Origin: DATLNF01 sp963765815
GTDB lineage: Bacteria; Actinomycetota; Actinomycetes; BP-191
Direction: 5' to 3'
DNA length: 64,000 nucleotides
NCBI GenBank assembly: GCA_963765815.1
Contig: CAVXXT010000007.1
Span: 558,001 to 622,000, forward strand
The notes under the pieces: generated by a model
What the model saw: only the letters and a program-made list of their open reading frames with translations
The model's database searches: none
What the model was told of the DNA's origin: nothing
Part shown: in pieces, positions 60,757-64,000 of the stretch
Layout: each line of letters begins with the position of its first letter
How positions within the stretch are numbered: the stretch's first letter is position 1
Program-made: the position numbers and the translations under genes

Positions 60757-61500
60757 CTACCGGTAGCCGGCGGCGCGCAGCAGCGCGACCGCCGCGTCAT
60801 GCCCGCGGCGCACGATCGCGCGCGCGTCCTCGCAGCCGCGCGAGACGGTGCGGCTGGTCCGGATGCGCAGGTCGTCGCACGCCTGGTTCTCGACCCGCCG
60901 CGCGGCGTACTCCTCCTCGGCCGTCACGTCGGTCTCCCCGGCGTGCCAGAGCTCGTGCGCCAGCAGCGGCAGCAGGAAGCCCTTGAACGAGCCGGCGAAG
61001 CGGTTGTTCAGCACGATCCGCGGCGGTGACCCGGCCAGCGTCGTCGAGTCCTCGCCGGTGCGCTCGAAGACGCCGAAGCTGATGACGGTCCGCCTGCCCG
61101 CGGCGGCGATGACGCGTCGCGCCAGCTCCGGATCGAGGGTGCCGAGCCGGTCGCAGAGCCCGGTGGTGATCGCCTCGACGAGCACCGGGCGCACGACGGC
61201 GTCGGCCGCGACCTGCAGCCCGTCGACGACCCCGCACTTCACCGGGACCAGCGCCGCTGTCGACGTCTGCACGATGCCGACGTCGTGCGACTGCGCGCCG
61301 ACCCGCGGCGGCGTACGCCGCTCGAACAGGGGCTGCGTGTCGTCCTCGAGGATCTGCCGCACCGCGAAGACCGACAGGGCAGCGAACACGGCGAGGGTCA
61401 CGGCGACCCCGGCCCACAGCCACCTCGGCAGCCGCGGCCAGGGACGACGGGCCACCGGCCGCGCGCCGTCGCCGACGCGCGCCGCGGAAGGAGCTGTCAC
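60757..61500 (-). CDS. Membrane-anchored putative zinc metalloprotease (HExxH)
   Basis: Protein of 247 residues from GTG 61500. Short cytoplasmic N-terminus, one TM (LWAGVAVTLAVFAALSVFAV), then an extracytoplasmic domain with LLPLLAHELWHAGETDVTAEEEYAARRVENQACDDL: HELWH is a zincin HExxH motif, and the following Glu-rich helix could supply the third ligand. Cys pairs (KCGVVDG; GLCDRLG; ACDDL; GCEDA) suggest disulfides. It lies 16 nt after purS on the same strand, but a role in purine synthesis is unlikely. Confidence 0.75.
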   Translation of the reverse strand: MTAPSAARVGDGARPVARRPWPRLPRWLWAGVAVTLAVFAALSVFAVRQILEDDTQPLFERRTPPRVGAQSHDVGIVQTSTAALVPVKCGVVDGLQVAADAVVRPVLVEAITTGLCDRLGTLDPELARRVIAAAGRRTVISFGVFERTGEDSTTLAGSPPRIVLNNRFAGSFKGFLLPLLAHELWHAGETDVTAEEEYAARRVENQACDDLRIRTSRTVSRGCEDARAIVRRGHDAAVALLRAAGYR

Positions 61501-61516
61501 CGGCGGTACGTCGGCC

Positions 61517-61762
61517 TCAGGCGTCGACGGTGACGGTGAAGTCCTCGATCACCGGGTTGGCGAGCAGCTTCTCCGCCATCGCGTGCACGTCGCCGAGGCG
61601 CGAGTCGTCGAGGTCGCCGTCGAGCTCGATCTCGAAGTGCTTGCCGACGCGGACGCTGCGCACGCCGGTGAAGCCGAGGCTGGGCAGTGCGTTGGCGACC
61701 GCCTGCCCCTGCGGGTCGAGGATCTCCGGCTTGAGGGTGACGGTGACGACCAGCTTCGCCAC
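61517..61762 (-). CDS. purS: Phosphoribosylformylglycinamidine synthase, PurS subunit
   Basis: Protein of 81 residues from GTG 61762 (VAKLVVTVTLKPEILDPQGQAV). The PurS motif LKPEILDPQGQAVANALPSLGFTGVRSVRVGKHFE is intact. It dimerises and bridges PurL and PurQ for ammonia channelling. It starts 2 nt after the purC stop. Confidence 0.95.
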   Translation of the reverse strand: MAKLVVTVTLKPEILDPQGQAVANALPSLGFTGVRSVRVGKHFEIELDGDLDDSRLGDVHAMAEKLLANPVIEDFTVTVDA

Positions 61763-61764
61763 GA

Positions 61765-62651
61765 CTAGTTGCCCCGCAGGTAGGAGTCGAACGACGAGCC
61801 GGTCAGCAGCTCGTAGGCCTCGACGTACTTCTCGCGGGTCCGCGCGACCACGTCCTCCGGCAGCTCCGGCGCCGGCGGCTGCTTGTCCCAGCCGGACTGG
61901 GTGAGCCAGTCGCGGACGTACTGCTTGTCGTACGACGGCTGCGCGCGACCGGGCGCGTACTCGTCGGCCGGCCAGAAGCGGCTGGAGTCCGGGGTCAGCA
62001 CCTCGTCGCCGAGGGTCAGAACGCCGTCGGCGTGGCCGAGCTCGACCTTGGTGTCGGCCAGCAGGATCCCGGCCTTGCGGGCCAGCTCCGCGCCGCGCGA
62101 GTAGACCTCGATCGTCGTACGACGCAGCTCCTCGGCCAACTCGGCGCCGACCTTGGTGACAACCTCGTCGTAGGTCATCGGCATGTCGTGCTCGCCGACC
62201 GGCGCCTTCGTCGTCGGGGTGAAGATCGGCTCGGGCAGCTCGCTCCCGTCGACCAGACCCTCCGGCAGCGGCACTCCGCAGACCGTGCCGGTCTTCGTGT
62301 AGTCGGACAGTCCGGACCCGGTGAGGTAGCCGCGCGCCACGCACTCGACCTCGACCATCGTCAGCTTCTTGCACAGCATCGATCGGCCGTGCAGGTAGTC
62401 GCCGTGCTCGTTGAACGGCGCGGGGTACTGCGACACGTCGGCGGTGATCACGTGGTGCGGCACGACGTCGGCCAGCTGCTCGAACCACCACAGCGACAGC
62501 CCGGTCAGCACCGCGCCCTTGTCCGGGATCGGCGTCGGGAGGATGACGTCGTACGCCGAGATGCGGTCGCTGGCGACCAGCAGCAGCTGGTCATCGCCGA
62601 CGGTGTAGAGGTCGCGAACCTTGCCGCTGTGCAGGGGAGTGATTCCGGGGA

Positions 62652-62655
<4 letters not shown>
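61765..62655 (-). CDS. purC: SAICAR synthase
   Basis: Protein of 296 residues from GTG 62655, overlapping the purB stop. It joins CAIR and aspartate with ATP. Signatures: GKVRDLYTVGDDQLLLVASDRISAYDVILPTPIPDKG, MVEVECVARGYLTGS and LADTKVELGHADG followed by LTLGDEVLTPDSSRFWP. The length is of the longer (yeast-like) PurC type. Confidence 0.96.
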
Positions 62656-63953
<1,298 letters not shown>

Positions 63954-63966
63954 CGGTAGACGCAGC

Positions 63967-64000
63967 TCATCGGGCGCCGGCAGCCTGCTCGAAGTCGTCC
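63967..64000 (-). CDS. C-terminal fragment of a gene upstream of purB (window edge)
   Basis: A minus-strand frame reading ...DDFEQAAGAR and then TGA at 63969-63967 enters from the right edge, 13 nt before purB. Only 10 codons are visible, so neither frame nor identity is secure; purD would fit the usual gene order but cannot be confirmed. Confidence 0.35.
   Translation of the reverse strand, partial: DDFEQAAGAR

Overview
The window comes from a very GC-rich actinomycete chromosome. It encodes a mycothiol synthase, GlnR, BldC, a DUF3073 protein, an F420-type oxidoreductase and a Zur/Znu zinc system, with many GTG starts and ATGA-coupled genes. The overall gene content would suit Nocardioidaceae or a related order, but the genus is an inference.

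Positions 1-18400 hold a protein-sorting locus. A multi-TM exosortase (Cys-Arg-His triad visible, 3' end outside the window) is surrounded by seven exported proteins that all end in the same tripartite tail: VPE[AV]P, one hydrophobic helix, then a basic cluster (the cytoplasmic end of one of them is instead Lys-Lys plus a His-rich tail). The seven are three ceramidase-like hydrolases, two S15/CocE-type hydrolases (one frameshifted), one large protein I do not recognise and a Tat-exported PHP phosphoesterase. It reads as a self-contained enzyme-and-substrates sorting system.

Positions 18460-25100 hold a thioredoxin, an LmeA-like protein, a polytopic membrane protein, a four-gene ABC-2 transporter operon, a MoaD/ThiS protein and a hydrolase, all on the minus strand. 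Positions 25170-38290 hold nutrient regulation: glnR-phoU-mshD-aquaporin on the plus strand, then zur-znuBCA and pit-DUF47-phoU-pstBACS on the minus strand, with a Zur-like box before znuA and a PHO box before pstS. Positions 38335-49300 hold a frameshifted subtilisin, a flavin/F420 oxidoreductase, hemerythrin, PsiE, lipoproteins, tRNA-Glu/Asp/Phe, unknown exported proteins and an ECF sigma factor coupled to a large membrane-anchored protein. Positions 49498-64000 hold bldC, exported proteins and a purine operon (purB-purC-purS ... purQ-purL ... purF-purM).

Three AbiEi/DUF559 (Vsr-like nuclease) genes, at 3358, 11310 and 55330, are each flanked on both sides by a palindromic repeat. The repeat is shared within a cassette but differs between cassettes, and the spacing is the same in all three. 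Two cassettes sit inside the exosortase locus and the third splits the purine operon. This looks like a family of about 1.1 kb nuclease-plus-cognate-palindrome elements and is the most novel pattern I see.

Three genes (S15 hydrolase, znuB, subtilisin) carry single-base frameshifts. Sequencing or assembly error is as likely as real inactivation.
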